Shown here piece after piece: positions 55,534-63,770 of a stretch of 64,000 nucleotides of DNA; within the stretch, counting starts at the first letter, position 1, and each line of letters opens with the position of its first letter. The translations under genes and the position numbers were made by a program. Origin of the DNA: Clostridiales bacterium UBA2432 (GTDB taxonomy: Bacteria > Bacillota > Clostridia > Lachnospirales > Vallitaleaceae); NCBI GenBank assembly GCA_002342805.1, contig DDQW01000074.1, positions 116,506 through 180,505 of the forward strand. The letters run 5' to 3'. The notes beneath the pieces were generated by a model. The model did no database searches. It saw only the letters and a list, made by a program, of their open reading frames with translations, and was not told the DNA's origin.

Positions 55534-55561
55534 TTGAAATCGTAGGAAAAGATGATATAAT
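55534..55561 (+). promoter_or_regulatory. Promoter of asp23-fakA
   Basis: TTGAAA (55534-55539) and TATAAT (55556-55561) are spaced 16 bases, 33 bases before the asp23 start. Confidence 0.65.
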
Positions 55562-55594
55562 GAAAAAACAGTAAACTGAAAAAGGAGGCTTACC

Positions 55595-55951
55595 ATGGTT
55601 GGAAATATGGAAAATGAGCTTGGTAAAGTAGTCATTGAAAATGAGGTGCTAGCTAAAGTTGCCGGATTATCAGCAATTGAATGTTATGGCGTCGTCGGTA
55701 TGGCTATGGTTAATTTTACTACGGGACTAACTAGGTTACTAAAGCGTGAAAGTCTTACAAAAGGAATTGACCTGCAGGTTAATGAGAATATTATCTCAAT
55801 AGAATTACACATAATCATTGAATATGGTGTAAATATTAAAGCTGTTACGGATAGTCTAATCAGCACAGTGAAGTATAAAGTCGAAACGTTCTCAGGTATG
55901 GAGGTTGATAAAATCGATGTGTTTGTTGAAGGTGTTCGCGTAGACGAATAA
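55595..55951 (+). CDS. Asp23/Gls24-family envelope stress protein (YloU-like)
   Basis: A 118-residue protein. GKVVIENEVLAKVAGLSAIECYGVVGMA at the start and VNIKAVTDSLISTVKYKVETFSGMEVDKIDVFVEGVRV at the end are characteristic of the Asp23/YloU family. Proteins of this family associate with the membrane and cell-envelope homeostasis. The ATG at 55595, seven bases after AAAGGAGG, is preferred over an internal ATG four codons later. It is conserved next to the DAK2 gene. Confidence 0.92.
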   Translation: MVGNMENELGKVVIENEVLAKVAGLSAIECYGVVGMAMVNFTTGLTRLLKRESLTKGIDLQVNENIISIELHIIIEYGVNIKAVTDSLISTVKYKVETFSGMEVDKIDVFVEGVRVDE

Positions 55952-55972
55952 TAACTTGAAGGAGGAAGACCA

Positions 55973-57658
55973 GTGACTTTAGAGACAATAAACTCGAACG
56001 TAATAAAGAATATGTTCATAGCTGGTGCTAAATATTTAGAATCAAAGAAAAAATATGTAGATGAGTTAAATGTATTTCCGGTACCGGACGGTGACACGGG
56101 AACAAACATGACATTAACCATCTTAGCTGCAGCAAAAGAGGTGGACAAAGCCAAAGGTTCAGATATGGCGGCGATTGCGAAAGCAATATCATCCGGATCA
56201 CTTCGAGGTGCGCGTGGAAATTCAGGTGTTATTCTATCACAGCTTTTACGTGGATTTTCCAAAGAAATCAGTTCACATGACGAACTCGACACCATCATAT
56301 TGGCAAATGCCATGGAAAAAGGCGTTCAGACAGCATATAAAGCGGTTATGAAGCCGAAAGAAGGAACAATATTAACCGTAGCAAGAAAAATGGCAGAGAA
56401 AGCCGCAGAAGTCGCTGTAGAATCTCAAGATATATTGTTTTTATTAAATGAAGTATTTAAATATGGTAATGAGGTTTTAGAGCAAACACCGGATATGTTA
56501 CCGGTATTAAAAGAAGCCGGTGTGGTTGATGCAGGTGGACAAGGGCTTATGTATATTATACAAGGAGGCATCATGGCCTTAGAAAACGGAACGGATGTTA
56601 CTCTTGAACTCAGTGAAGAAAGCCCATCTGTCGATGAAGAACCACATGTATCCTTTATACATGTGGAGAAAGATATCAAGTTTGGATATTGTACGGAATT
56701 CATCATAGATACAGGTGATCGACATACACTTGAAGAAAATGAAAAACATGCCAATGGGTTAAAACGCTTTTTAGGAACAATCGGCGATTCCATTGTATCT
56801 GTTGCGGATGAAGATCTCATTAAGATTCATGTGCATACCAATGATCCCGGAATTGCAATGCAGCGGGCATTGACAATTGGCCAATTGAGTAATATTAAAG
56901 TGGATAATATGCGCTTGCAGCATGAAGAGCATATTATTAAAAATGTTGATGACTACTTAAGAGAAGATGAAAATATTGAGATAAAACCCAAGGAAGAAAA
57001 ACCCTATGGCTTTGTAGTTGTCTCCGTAGGTGAAGGTATTAATACCATATTTAAAAGTCTTGGAGTGGATTATGTAGTGACGGGTGGACAAACAATGAAT
57101 CCGAGTACGGAAGATTTTGTGAAAGCTGTCTCAGAGATTCCTTCAAAAGTCATCTATATATTGCCCAATAATAAAAATATCATTTTGGCGGCAGGGCAAG
57201 TCAATGAGTTAGTCGAAGACAAAGAAATATATGTCATTCCGACAAAAACAATACCTCAAGGTGTATCTGCCCTGATTGCATTTGATACGACAGTTTCTCC
57301 GGAAGAAAACGTTGATGTCATGACACAAATGAGTGAAGACGTTAAAACGGGACAAGTTACTTTTGCAGTGAGAGATACGAGCATTGATTCAAAGCCGATT
57401 CAAGCAGGTGACATCCTTGGAATATCCGATGATGGTATTGCCGTGGTCAATAAAGATATAAAAGCATGTACCTTTGAACTTATTGATACAATTGTTGATT
57501 CAATGAGTGAGTTAGTTACGATTTATTATGGAGATGAAGTAGAAGAATCCCAAGCTCAAGTTATTGCAGAATATATTAAAGATAAGTACGAAGATGTGGA
57601 AATAGAAGTGCATTATGGTGGACAACCATTATATTATTATATTATTTCAGTGGAATAA
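55973..57658 (+). CDS. fakA: DAK2-domain fatty acid kinase-like protein (FakA/YloV)
   Basis: A 561-residue protein starting at GTG with GAAGGAGG upstream. The N-terminal DAK2/DhaL domain (residues about 10-200) has the ATP/Mg site FPVPDGDTGTNMTLT and GSLRGARGNSGVILSQLLRG. Middle and C-terminal domains (YVVTGGQTMNPSTEDFVKAV; ILPNNKNIILAA) resemble DegV folds. FakA phosphorylates fatty acids bound to a FakB partner for phospholipid synthesis. No fakB is in the window, so the assignment rests on domain order. Confidence 0.88.
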   Translation: MTLETINSNVIKNMFIAGAKYLESKKKYVDELNVFPVPDGDTGTNMTLTILAAAKEVDKAKGSDMAAIAKAISSGSLRGARGNSGVILSQLLRGFSKEISSHDELDTIILANAMEKGVQTAYKAVMKPKEGTILTVARKMAEKAAEVAVESQDILFLLNEVFKYGNEVLEQTPDMLPVLKEAGVVDAGGQGLMYIIQGGIMALENGTDVTLELSEESPSVDEEPHVSFIHVEKDIKFGYCTEFIIDTGDRHTLEENEKHANGLKRFLGTIGDSIVSVADEDLIKIHVHTNDPGIAMQRALTIGQLSNIKVDNMRLQHEEHIIKNVDDYLREDENIEIKPKEEKPYGFVVVSVGEGINTIFKSLGVDYVVTGGQTMNPSTEDFVKAVSEIPSKVIYILPNNKNIILAAGQVNELVEDKEIYVIPTKTIPQGVSALIAFDTTVSPEENVDVMTQMSEDVKTGQVTFAVRDTSIDSKPIQAGDILGISDDGIAVVNKDIKACTFELIDTIVDSMSELVTIYYGDEVEESQAQVIAEYIKDKYEDVEIEVHYGGQPLYYYIISVE

Positions 57659-57680
57659 TATTACATAGAAGAGTGTGGAC

Positions 57681-57728
57681 GCACTGTGTCAAAATAGGTT
57701 GCCTTTTGGCAGCCTATTTTGCACTGTG
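57681..57728 (+). repeat. Hairpin flanked by 8-bp direct repeats before recG
   Basis: A 13-bp stem (57691-57703 and 57708-57720, one T-G pair) with loop TTTT lies between two copies of GCACTGTG (57681-57688 and 57721-57728). It may be a terminator or attenuator in front of recG, but the T-run is only four bases long. Confidence 0.55.
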
Positions 57729-57761
57729 AATAAATCAAATAGTATCATAAAAGGTGAATAT

Positions 57762-59795
57762 ATGAATTTACTTCTTAACGATGTTGAGTCATTAAAAAAA
57801 GTAGGACCAAAATCAAAAAAAGCCTTAAATCAAATAGGTATATACCGAATATCGGATCTTTTGCATTATTATCCAAGAGATTATGAATCGATTGAAGGCC
57901 TTCGGACAATTGAATCTTTGAATCCGGATGAAACCGCTTATATACGGGGTCGCATTGATTCAACGGTTACGCTTTCGCGGTTTAACGGTCGTGTTATGGT
58001 TCGATTTACATTAGGAGATGACACAGGACGCATTCAAGTCATGTTTTTTAATCAACCCTATATAAAAAAAACATTGAATCAAAATGATTGGATTATTCTC
58101 AAAGGAAAATATTCTGTAAAAAATAATCGGAAGATGATCACAAATCCTAAAATAATAAAAAGTGAAGAATTTGAACAATTGACAAAAATCAAACTCAAAC
58201 CCATCTATCCCTTATCAAAAGAGGTTACCTTAAAACAGTTAACAGGATATGTGAATCAGGCGCTTGAGATTATGAAAAATCAAATATCCGATTATATGGA
58301 CAATACTGTTCGCGAAAAGTATGCTTTGGCTTCTCTTAGCTTTGCATACGAAAAAATTCATTATCCCTTGGATAAAAATAATCTAGAAATAGCAAAAAGG
58401 CGACTTGCCTTTGATGAATTTTTCTTGTTTCAAATGGCCATGCGACGGGTACGAGAGAAAGTCAAAAAACAAAACAATGCATTTTATTTAAGAAAAAATA
58501 AAGGTATTGAACGCTTTATATCCGGACTTCCATTTCGACTAACAGGAGCCCAAGAAAAAGCATTAGATGATGTATTTATGGATATGCATGGTGAAACGAC
58601 CATGGTTCGGCTGATCCAGGGGGATGTCGGGAGTGGAAAAACAATAATTGCAACCATCTGTATGTTAAATACAGTTCTTAACGGATATCAATGTGCAATG
58701 ATGGCCCCAACAGAGGTCTTGGCAAAACAACATTATCATAGTTTGTCAACACAACTGTCTGAATTTAATGTGACCGTAGGGATACTGATTGGAAGCATGA
58801 CAAAAAAACAAAAAAGAAGCGTATATGAGCAACTAAAAGAAGGACGTATTGATATCATCATAGGAACACATGCCCTTATTCAAGAACATGTTGAATTTAA
58901 AGACCTTGCTTTAGTCATTACAGATGAACAACATCGATTTGGAGTGATGCAACGTGAAGCCTTAGTCAATAAAGGACGATATCCCCATACTTTAGTTATG
59001 AGTGCCACGCCTATCCCAAGAACCTTAGCCCTAATTGTTTATGGAGATTTGGATATTAGTATTGTAGATGAACTTCCGGCTGGGCGAAAAAAAATTGATA
59101 CATTTCTTGTATCCTCATCATATAGAGAACGGATCTTTAAGTTTGCGATAAAAGAAGTTCAAGCAGGACGTAACGTATATTTTGTTTGTCCAATGGTTGA
59201 GGACAATGAAGACCTTCAACTTGCCAATGTAGAATCCTATGTTGAGTCTCTGCGAGAGTTTATGCCTTCAACGATTCAAATAGGAATGTTACATGGACGC
59301 ATGAAGGGAAAAGAAAAAACTGCGATAATGGATGCGTTTTTAAGCTATTCAATGCAGGTTTTAGTATCAACAACGGTTATCGAAGTGGGGGTCAACGTTC
59401 CGAATGCAACATTAATGATTATTGAAAATGCAGAACGATTTGGATTAGCCCAACTTCATCAATTACGAGGACGTGTCGGCCGATCGAATCTGCAGTCGTA
59501 TTGTGTTTTGATTTCAGATACGAAATCAACGGAAACAAAGAAAAAATTGAAATTCTTAAGAGATCATGACGATGGGTTTGAACTTGCTGAATACGATTTA
59601 AAAACAAGAGGTCCCGGGCAACTGTTTGGTTTGGCTCAATCGGGCGTTCCATTTTTTAGATTGGCGAATTTATATGAAGATAAAGAACTCTTAGAGATAA
59701 CACAAACAATTGTTGAAAACACAGAAATTGATGCGTCAATTGATGAACAATTAGAATTGTTTTATTATAAATTTGAAGGAAATATAGGAATATAA
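57762..59795 (+). CDS. recG: ATP-dependent DNA helicase RecG
   Basis: A 677-residue branch-migration helicase. The N-terminal wedge domain with OB fold (residues about 1-230) starts DVESLKKVGPKSKKALNQIGI. Walker A is LIQGDVGSGKTIIA near residue 285 and the DEQH-type box is VITDEQHRFGV. SATPIPRTLAL, STTVIEVGVNVPNA and QLHQLRGRVGRS are helicase motifs. The ATG at 57762 follows AAAGGTG. An earlier in-frame ATG at 57675 would place the hairpin at 57691 inside the coding region and adds residues not usual for RecG. Confidence 0.95.
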   Translation: MNLLLNDVESLKKVGPKSKKALNQIGIYRISDLLHYYPRDYESIEGLRTIESLNPDETAYIRGRIDSTVTLSRFNGRVMVRFTLGDDTGRIQVMFFNQPYIKKTLNQNDWIILKGKYSVKNNRKMITNPKIIKSEEFEQLTKIKLKPIYPLSKEVTLKQLTGYVNQALEIMKNQISDYMDNTVREKYALASLSFAYEKIHYPLDKNNLEIAKRRLAFDEFFLFQMAMRRVREKVKKQNNAFYLRKNKGIERFISGLPFRLTGAQEKALDDVFMDMHGETTMVRLIQGDVGSGKTIIATICMLNTVLNGYQCAMMAPTEVLAKQHYHSLSTQLSEFNVTVGILIGSMTKKQKRSVYEQLKEGRIDIIIGTHALIQEHVEFKDLALVITDEQHRFGVMQREALVNKGRYPHTLVMSATPIPRTLALIVYGDLDISIVDELPAGRKKIDTFLVSSSYRERIFKFAIKEVQAGRNVYFVCPMVEDNEDLQLANVESYVESLREFMPSTIQIGMLHGRMKGKEKTAIMDAFLSYSMQVLVSTTVIEVGVNVPNATLMIIENAERFGLAQLHQLRGRVGRSNLQSYCVLISDTKSTETKKKLKFLRDHDDGFELAEYDLKTRGPGQLFGLAQSGVPFFRLANLYEDKELLEITQTIVENTEIDASIDEQLELFYYKFEGNIGI

Positions 59796-59805
59796 GGAGA
59801 AAATT

Positions 59806-60372
59806 ATGCGAGTTATTGCTGGAAGTGCCAGAAGATTATTGTTAGAATCACCATCTGAAGGTGTTCGACCGACAACGGATCGAACCAAGGAAACACTATT
59901 CAATATGATTCAATCAAGAGTTTATCATGCCAAGGTTTTAGATATTTTTTCCGGAAGTGGGGCTTTAGGGATAGAGGCGTTGAGTCGTGGAGCCGATCAA
60001 TGTGTTTTTAATGACAACAATAATAGGTCAATTGAAATCATAAAAAAAAATTTAAATCATACAAAACTTATTGAAAAAGCCAAGATTATAAAGTATGATT
60101 ATGTTAACGCACTTGATTCATTAAGTAAATCAAAGGAACGTTTTGATATAATTTTTTTGGATCCTCCATATAATCATGGATATGAGTCAGTTGCAGTTCA
60201 AAAAATCGACGAATTAAAATTGTTAAACGAAAACGGATTAATTGTTGTGGAGAGCTCCATAGATACTCAGTTAAATGATAAAGAATGGTCCCATTTGATT
60301 GTAAAGCGTGAAAAGGCGTATCGGACCAATAAATTTACGTTCATAGAGTATAAGAAAGGTGAAATAGAATGA
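59806..60372 (+). CDS. rsmD: 16S rRNA m2G966 methyltransferase
   Basis: A 188-residue SAM-dependent methyltransferase. MRVIAGSARRLLLESP and VRPTTDRTKETLFNMI are at the start. The SAM motif is VLDIFSGSGALGIEALSRGAD and the catalytic motif is FLDPPYNHGYE. AAGGAGA precedes the ATG. It overlaps coaD by four bases (ATGA), as is usual in Firmicutes. Confidence 0.95.
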   Translation: MRVIAGSARRLLLESPSEGVRPTTDRTKETLFNMIQSRVYHAKVLDIFSGSGALGIEALSRGADQCVFNDNNNRSIEIIKKNLNHTKLIEKAKIIKYDYVNALDSLSKSKERFDIIFLDPPYNHGYESVAVQKIDELKLLNENGLIVVESSIDTQLNDKEWSHLIVKREKAYRTNKFTFIEYKKGEIE

Positions 60373-60851
60373 AAATAGGTGTATATCCAGGGAGTTTTGA
60401 TCCAACGACAAACGGACATATGGACATAATTGAAAGAGCATCAAAGTTAGTTGATCAGTTGATTGTTGGCGTGTTGAACAATCCGGATAAAACACCACAA
60501 CTTGATGTAAATCAACGTGTTGCCTTATTAGAAACATTAACGAAAGATTTGGACAATGTAATCATTGAACCGTTTACCGGACTACTGGTTAATTTTGTAA
60601 ATGAAAAAAAAGCGCAAATGATTGTACGAGGATTTCGAGCAATATCTGATTTTGAATATGAATTACAGTTGGCCCAGACAAATCATATGTTAGATGAAAC
60701 CATAGAAACAGTTTTCTTAGTTTCTAGAACTGACTATGCATATATCAGTTCAAGCATGGTAAAACAACTTGTTCAATTCGGAGGCGATATATCTCGAATG
60801 GTTCCTAAAGAAACAGAGCGAGTTTTATTCGCATCAATGGAAAAGCGATGA
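60369..60851 (+). CDS. coaD: Phosphopantetheine adenylyltransferase
   Basis: A 160-residue nucleotidyltransferase for the penultimate CoA step. GVYPGSFDPTTNGHMDII contains the TxGH motif. IVRGFRAISDFEYELQLAQTNH and the YISSSMVKQLVQFGGD loop are conserved. Length is typical. Its start overlaps the rsmD stop. Confidence 0.96.
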   Translation: MKIGVYPGSFDPTTNGHMDIIERASKLVDQLIVGVLNNPDKTPQLDVNQRVALLETLTKDLDNVIIEPFTGLLVNFVNEKKAQMIVRGFRAISDFEYELQLAQTNHMLDETIETVFLVSRTDYAYISSSMVKQLVQFGGDISRMVPKETERVLFASMEKR

Positions 60852-60863
60852 CAGGAGGGTATT

Positions 60864-61370
60864 ATGGATTCGATAATGTTGTTATTAGACGAGATGGAAG
60901 GCTATTTACAAGAGTGTAATAATTTACCGTTTTCAAGTAAAGTGGTTGTTAACATGGAAGTTTTATATGAATTCATGGCAGATTTGCGAATGAAGCTACC
61001 TGAAGAGATTAAACGTTCAAAACGTTTAATTGAGGAAAAAGATAAGATTATTAGTGAAGCAGAAGCGGTAGCACAGGGAATTGTTGAAGAAGCAAAACGT
61101 CAAGCGGAAAAGATGCTTGATGAGCACGAAATACGTCGCCAAGCAATAAAAGAAGCAGAGGCCATGTTGGCACAAACAAAACAAACGGCAGATGAGATTA
61201 CCGAAAGTGCCTACGACTATGTGGATTCAATCTTAGCGCAAAGCCAAAAAGTTATGGAAGATATGTTGCAAAACAGTGAACAGCAGTTTGGGGCATATGA
61301 TCAGTATATGCGTGAACAACTCGATGTTATTCATGGCAATCGTAATGAGCTCAAACGTACAGATAAATAG
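60864..61370 (+). CDS. Coiled-coil protein of unknown function
   Basis: A 168-residue, highly charged, predicted all-helical protein. An N-terminal segment (SIMLLLDEMEGYLQECNNLPFSSKVVVNMEVLYEFMADL) is followed by a long Ala/Glu/Lys-rich heptad region (about 45-150) resembling ATP synthase b/E-type stators or DivIVA-like proteins. No signal or transmembrane helix is seen. I do not assign a function. AGGAGGG precedes the ATG. It follows coaD by 12 bases, so it is probably co-expressed with it. Confidence 0.75.
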   Translation: MDSIMLLLDEMEGYLQECNNLPFSSKVVVNMEVLYEFMADLRMKLPEEIKRSKRLIEEKDKIISEAEAVAQGIVEEAKRQAEKMLDEHEIRRQAIKEAEAMLAQTKQTADEITESAYDYVDSILAQSQKVMEDMLQNSEQQFGAYDQYMREQLDVIHGNRNELKRTDK

Positions 61371-61377
61371 ATAAAAC

Positions 61378-62601
61378 TTATAGAATGATTATCGGTTGCG
61401 TATAGTCATTCTTTTTAACTTGATTTGATTTTTCTAAGACAAGGTTATTATATAAGCGTGTGTAGCGAATTTCCTCGTCTAGCATCTTTCGTCCCACAAG
61501 ATCTAACGTTTTTTGATGATCATGTACATTTGTGATTAAAGGAAGATGGAATTGTTTTTTTAATAAAGATAAAACGGGCCCAGCCGATTTTTTAAAGCCA
61601 AGTATTTTTACGTATGAATGTAGTTGACTGTCTTGCTTTTCTTCAATAGTGTTCGTTTCAATATTAAGAAAACTATGAAGTAGTGCTCTTTGAATGGTTG
61701 TTTTCGTATAATTTTTTGATTGAACTTTATCGATAAATGATTCGTAATCGTTTGCTTGGGTTATCGAATTCTGAAGTCGATTTTTTAATTCGAGGGGAAA
61801 ATCAAAAATATTTTCAAGAGAAGGATGGTTAAGGCTTAATATATAGCGATAATAAGGATGACAGTCTTTGGCAAATATTGGGAAAATAGTATGGTTCAAT
61901 TTAGACGCTATATACTCACCACATGCACTTGGCATCGTCAAGCTAATCTCATTTGATTTATTATTTTCTAGGGCTAATCGAATGGCGGTTGCTGAAGCGT
62001 AGTTGCCGTGAAGCTTTGTTTCAAGATAGGATGAACCGATTCGCTGAATTGTAAATGGCATTATTGTAGAGTTTAAACCTTCCAAAGCTTTTAAATATTC
62101 GATAGCTAAAATATTATTTGAACCCTTTAACAAGTGTTCATAGTCCGGATAGATGGATGAAGCGGCTAAGCTTCTTGCTTTTGGATATGAATATCCGCTT
62201 TTTAGTTTTGCCTTTAATTGGTCCTTATAAGCATCTGTCTCATTGAGAAAAAGATGTGCAAGATCCGATATAGCATCCAGGTTGCCGTATTCGCTTCCAA
62301 AGCTTAAATAATCAATACAATTTAGTTGGGTGAGCAAGTCAACAGAGCCTCTTGCAAAGAGTTCTGCAGAAGCGGTTGAATACAGAGTAGGAAGTTCAAT
62401 AACGACATCAATACCTCCTAAGAGAGCTAGATGTGTACGTGTCCACTTGTCAAAAATAGCCGGTTCTCCACGTTGAACGTAGTTACCACTCATGATTGCA
62501 ATAACATAGTCCGCATTTAATCGCTTCTTTGTCTCAGCAATTTGATAGGCATGTCCATTATGAAAAGGGTTGTATTCAGATATAATTGCTGCGATTTTCA
62601 T
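61378..62601 (-). CDS. tmcAL: tRNA(Met) cytidine acetate ligase
   Basis: A 407-residue protein of the YlbM family. The nucleotidyltransferase-type start AAIISEYNPFHNGHAYQI contains the HxGH motif. MSGNYVQRGEPAIFDKWTRTHLALLGGIDVVIELP and the YLSFGSEYGNLD segment follow. Bacillus TmcAL activates acetate with ATP and attaches it to the wobble cytidine of elongator tRNA-Met. AGGAGG precedes the ATG. It is convergent with the coiled-coil gene and divergent from pta, whose pathway makes acetate. Confidence 0.93.
   Translation of the reverse strand: MKIAAIISEYNPFHNGHAYQIAETKKRLNADYVIAIMSGNYVQRGEPAIFDKWTRTHLALLGGIDVVIELPTLYSTASAELFARGSVDLLTQLNCIDYLSFGSEYGNLDAISDLAHLFLNETDAYKDQLKAKLKSGYSYPKARSLAASSIYPDYEHLLKGSNNILAIEYLKALEGLNSTIMPFTIQRIGSSYLETKLHGNYASATAIRLALENNKSNEISLTMPSACGEYIASKLNHTIFPIFAKDCHPYYRYILSLNHPSLENIFDFPLELKNRLQNSITQANDYESFIDKVQSKNYTKTTIQRALLHSFLNIETNTIEEKQDSQLHSYVKILGFKKSAGPVLSLLKKQFHLPLITNVHDHQKTLDLVGRKMLDEEIRYTRLYNNLVLEKSNQVKKNDYTQPIIIL
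61382..61416 (+). terminator. Terminator of the rsmD-coaD-coiled-coil unit, inside the tmcAL 3' end
   Basis: AGAATGA (61382-61388) pairs with TCATTCT (61406-61412), with extra A-T pairs inside, followed by T4. It begins 12 bases after the coiled-coil stop and lies within the last codons of the convergent gene. Confidence 0.55.
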
Positions 62602-62684
62602 GAATTGACCTCCTTGTTTTTATTTTATACTAAAGCTTTCCTAGAGAAAGTGCAATAAGGAAAATGAAAAAAATGTAAAAAGAT

Positions 62685-62714
62685 ATTGTATACAATGAAC
62701 AATTTGTTTATAAT
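62685..62714 (+). promoter_or_regulatory. pta-ackA promoter with palindrome over the -35
   Basis: TTGTAT (62686-62691) and TATAAT (62709-62714) are 17 bases apart. The perfect 12-base palindrome ATTGTATACAAT (62685-62696) covers the -35 and could be an operator. Confidence 0.6.
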
Positions 62715-62757
62715 GTAGTTGATGGGTATGATTACATACACGAAAGGAGCAATAAAA

Positions 62758-63759
62758 GTGAGTTTTATTGAAGGAATTAAAGAAAGAGCAAAAGCAAACA
62801 TTCAAACGATTGTATTACCGGAGTCACTTGAGTTAAGAACATTAGAGGCGACAGAACAAATTCTAAAAGAAAAGATTGCAAAAGTTATTCTTATTGGTAA
62901 AGAAGAAGACATCATGGCTAAAGCCGGTGGCTTAGATATTTCAGGAGCGACAATTGTTGATCCGGATAATTTTACTGAAATGAAGGACTACATTGCATCA
63001 TTAGTTGAACTTCGAAGCAAAAAAGGAATGACAGAAGAAAAGGCGACCGAATTGTTGACAACAGATCCACTATATTTAGGCGTTATGATGGTTAAAAAAG
63101 GTATGGCAGGTGGTATGGTTGCCGGCGCGGTTAATTCAACAGCAAATGTCCTAAGACCATCATTACAAATATTAAAAACAGCTCCGGGTACTAAACTTGT
63201 ATCGTCATTTTTCGTAATGGTTGTACCGGACTGTGAATATGGTGCAAATGGTACATTCATTTTTTCAGATAGTGGATTGGTTCAAAATCCAAATTCAGAA
63301 GAGCTAGCTTCAATTGCAGGAAGTTCAGCAAAATCCTTTGAAATACTCGTTGAAGCAAAACCTGTTGTAGGTATGTTATCACATTCAACAATTGGTAGTG
63401 CAAAACATCCGGATGTAGATAAAGTTGTTGAAGCAACTCGTCTAGCAAAAGAGCAATATCCGGAGTATGCTATTGATGGAGAATTCCAATTAGATGCAGC
63501 CATCGTTCCGAGTATTGGACAAGCCAAAGCTCCTGGAAATGAAGTGGCTGGACATGTTAACGTTCTTGTATTCCCTGATTTAGATTCCGGAAATATTGGA
63601 TACAAATTAACCCAGAGATTAGCTAAGGCAGAAGCTTATGGTCCTGTAACACAAGGTATAGCAAAGCCGGTTAATGACTTATCAAGAGGATGTAGTTCTG
63701 AAGATATTGTAGGAGTTGTTGCAATTACTGCAGTTCAAGCCATTAACCAAAGCAGATAA
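62758..63759 (+). CDS. pta: Phosphate acetyltransferase
   Basis: A 333-residue enzyme converting acetyl-CoA and phosphate to acetyl phosphate. QTIVLPESLELRTLEAT at the start, GMAGGMVAGAVNSTANVLRPSLQILK, VVPDCEYGANGTFIFSDSGLVQNP and the C-terminal GPVTQGIAKPVNDLSRGCSSEDIVGV are typical of the short Pta form. The GTG at 62758 has AAAGGAG at proper spacing; an in-frame ATG at 62719 lies too close to the -10 and has no binding site. It is followed by ackA after 11 bases. Confidence 0.95.
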   Translation: MSFIEGIKERAKANIQTIVLPESLELRTLEATEQILKEKIAKVILIGKEEDIMAKAGGLDISGATIVDPDNFTEMKDYIASLVELRSKKGMTEEKATELLTTDPLYLGVMMVKKGMAGGMVAGAVNSTANVLRPSLQILKTAPGTKLVSSFFVMVVPDCEYGANGTFIFSDSGLVQNPNSEELASIAGSSAKSFEILVEAKPVVGMLSHSTIGSAKHPDVDKVVEATRLAKEQYPEYAIDGEFQLDAAIVPSIGQAKAPGNEVAGHVNVLVFPDLDSGNIGYKLTQRLAKAEAYGPVTQGIAKPVNDLSRGCSSEDIVGVVAITAVQAINQSR

Positions 63760-63770
63760 AGGAGAGTCTT

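Noticed and set aside
55684..56313. 209-codon open frame on the minus strand
   Set aside because: It is opposite the well-supported asp23 and fakA genes and shows no recognisable domain.
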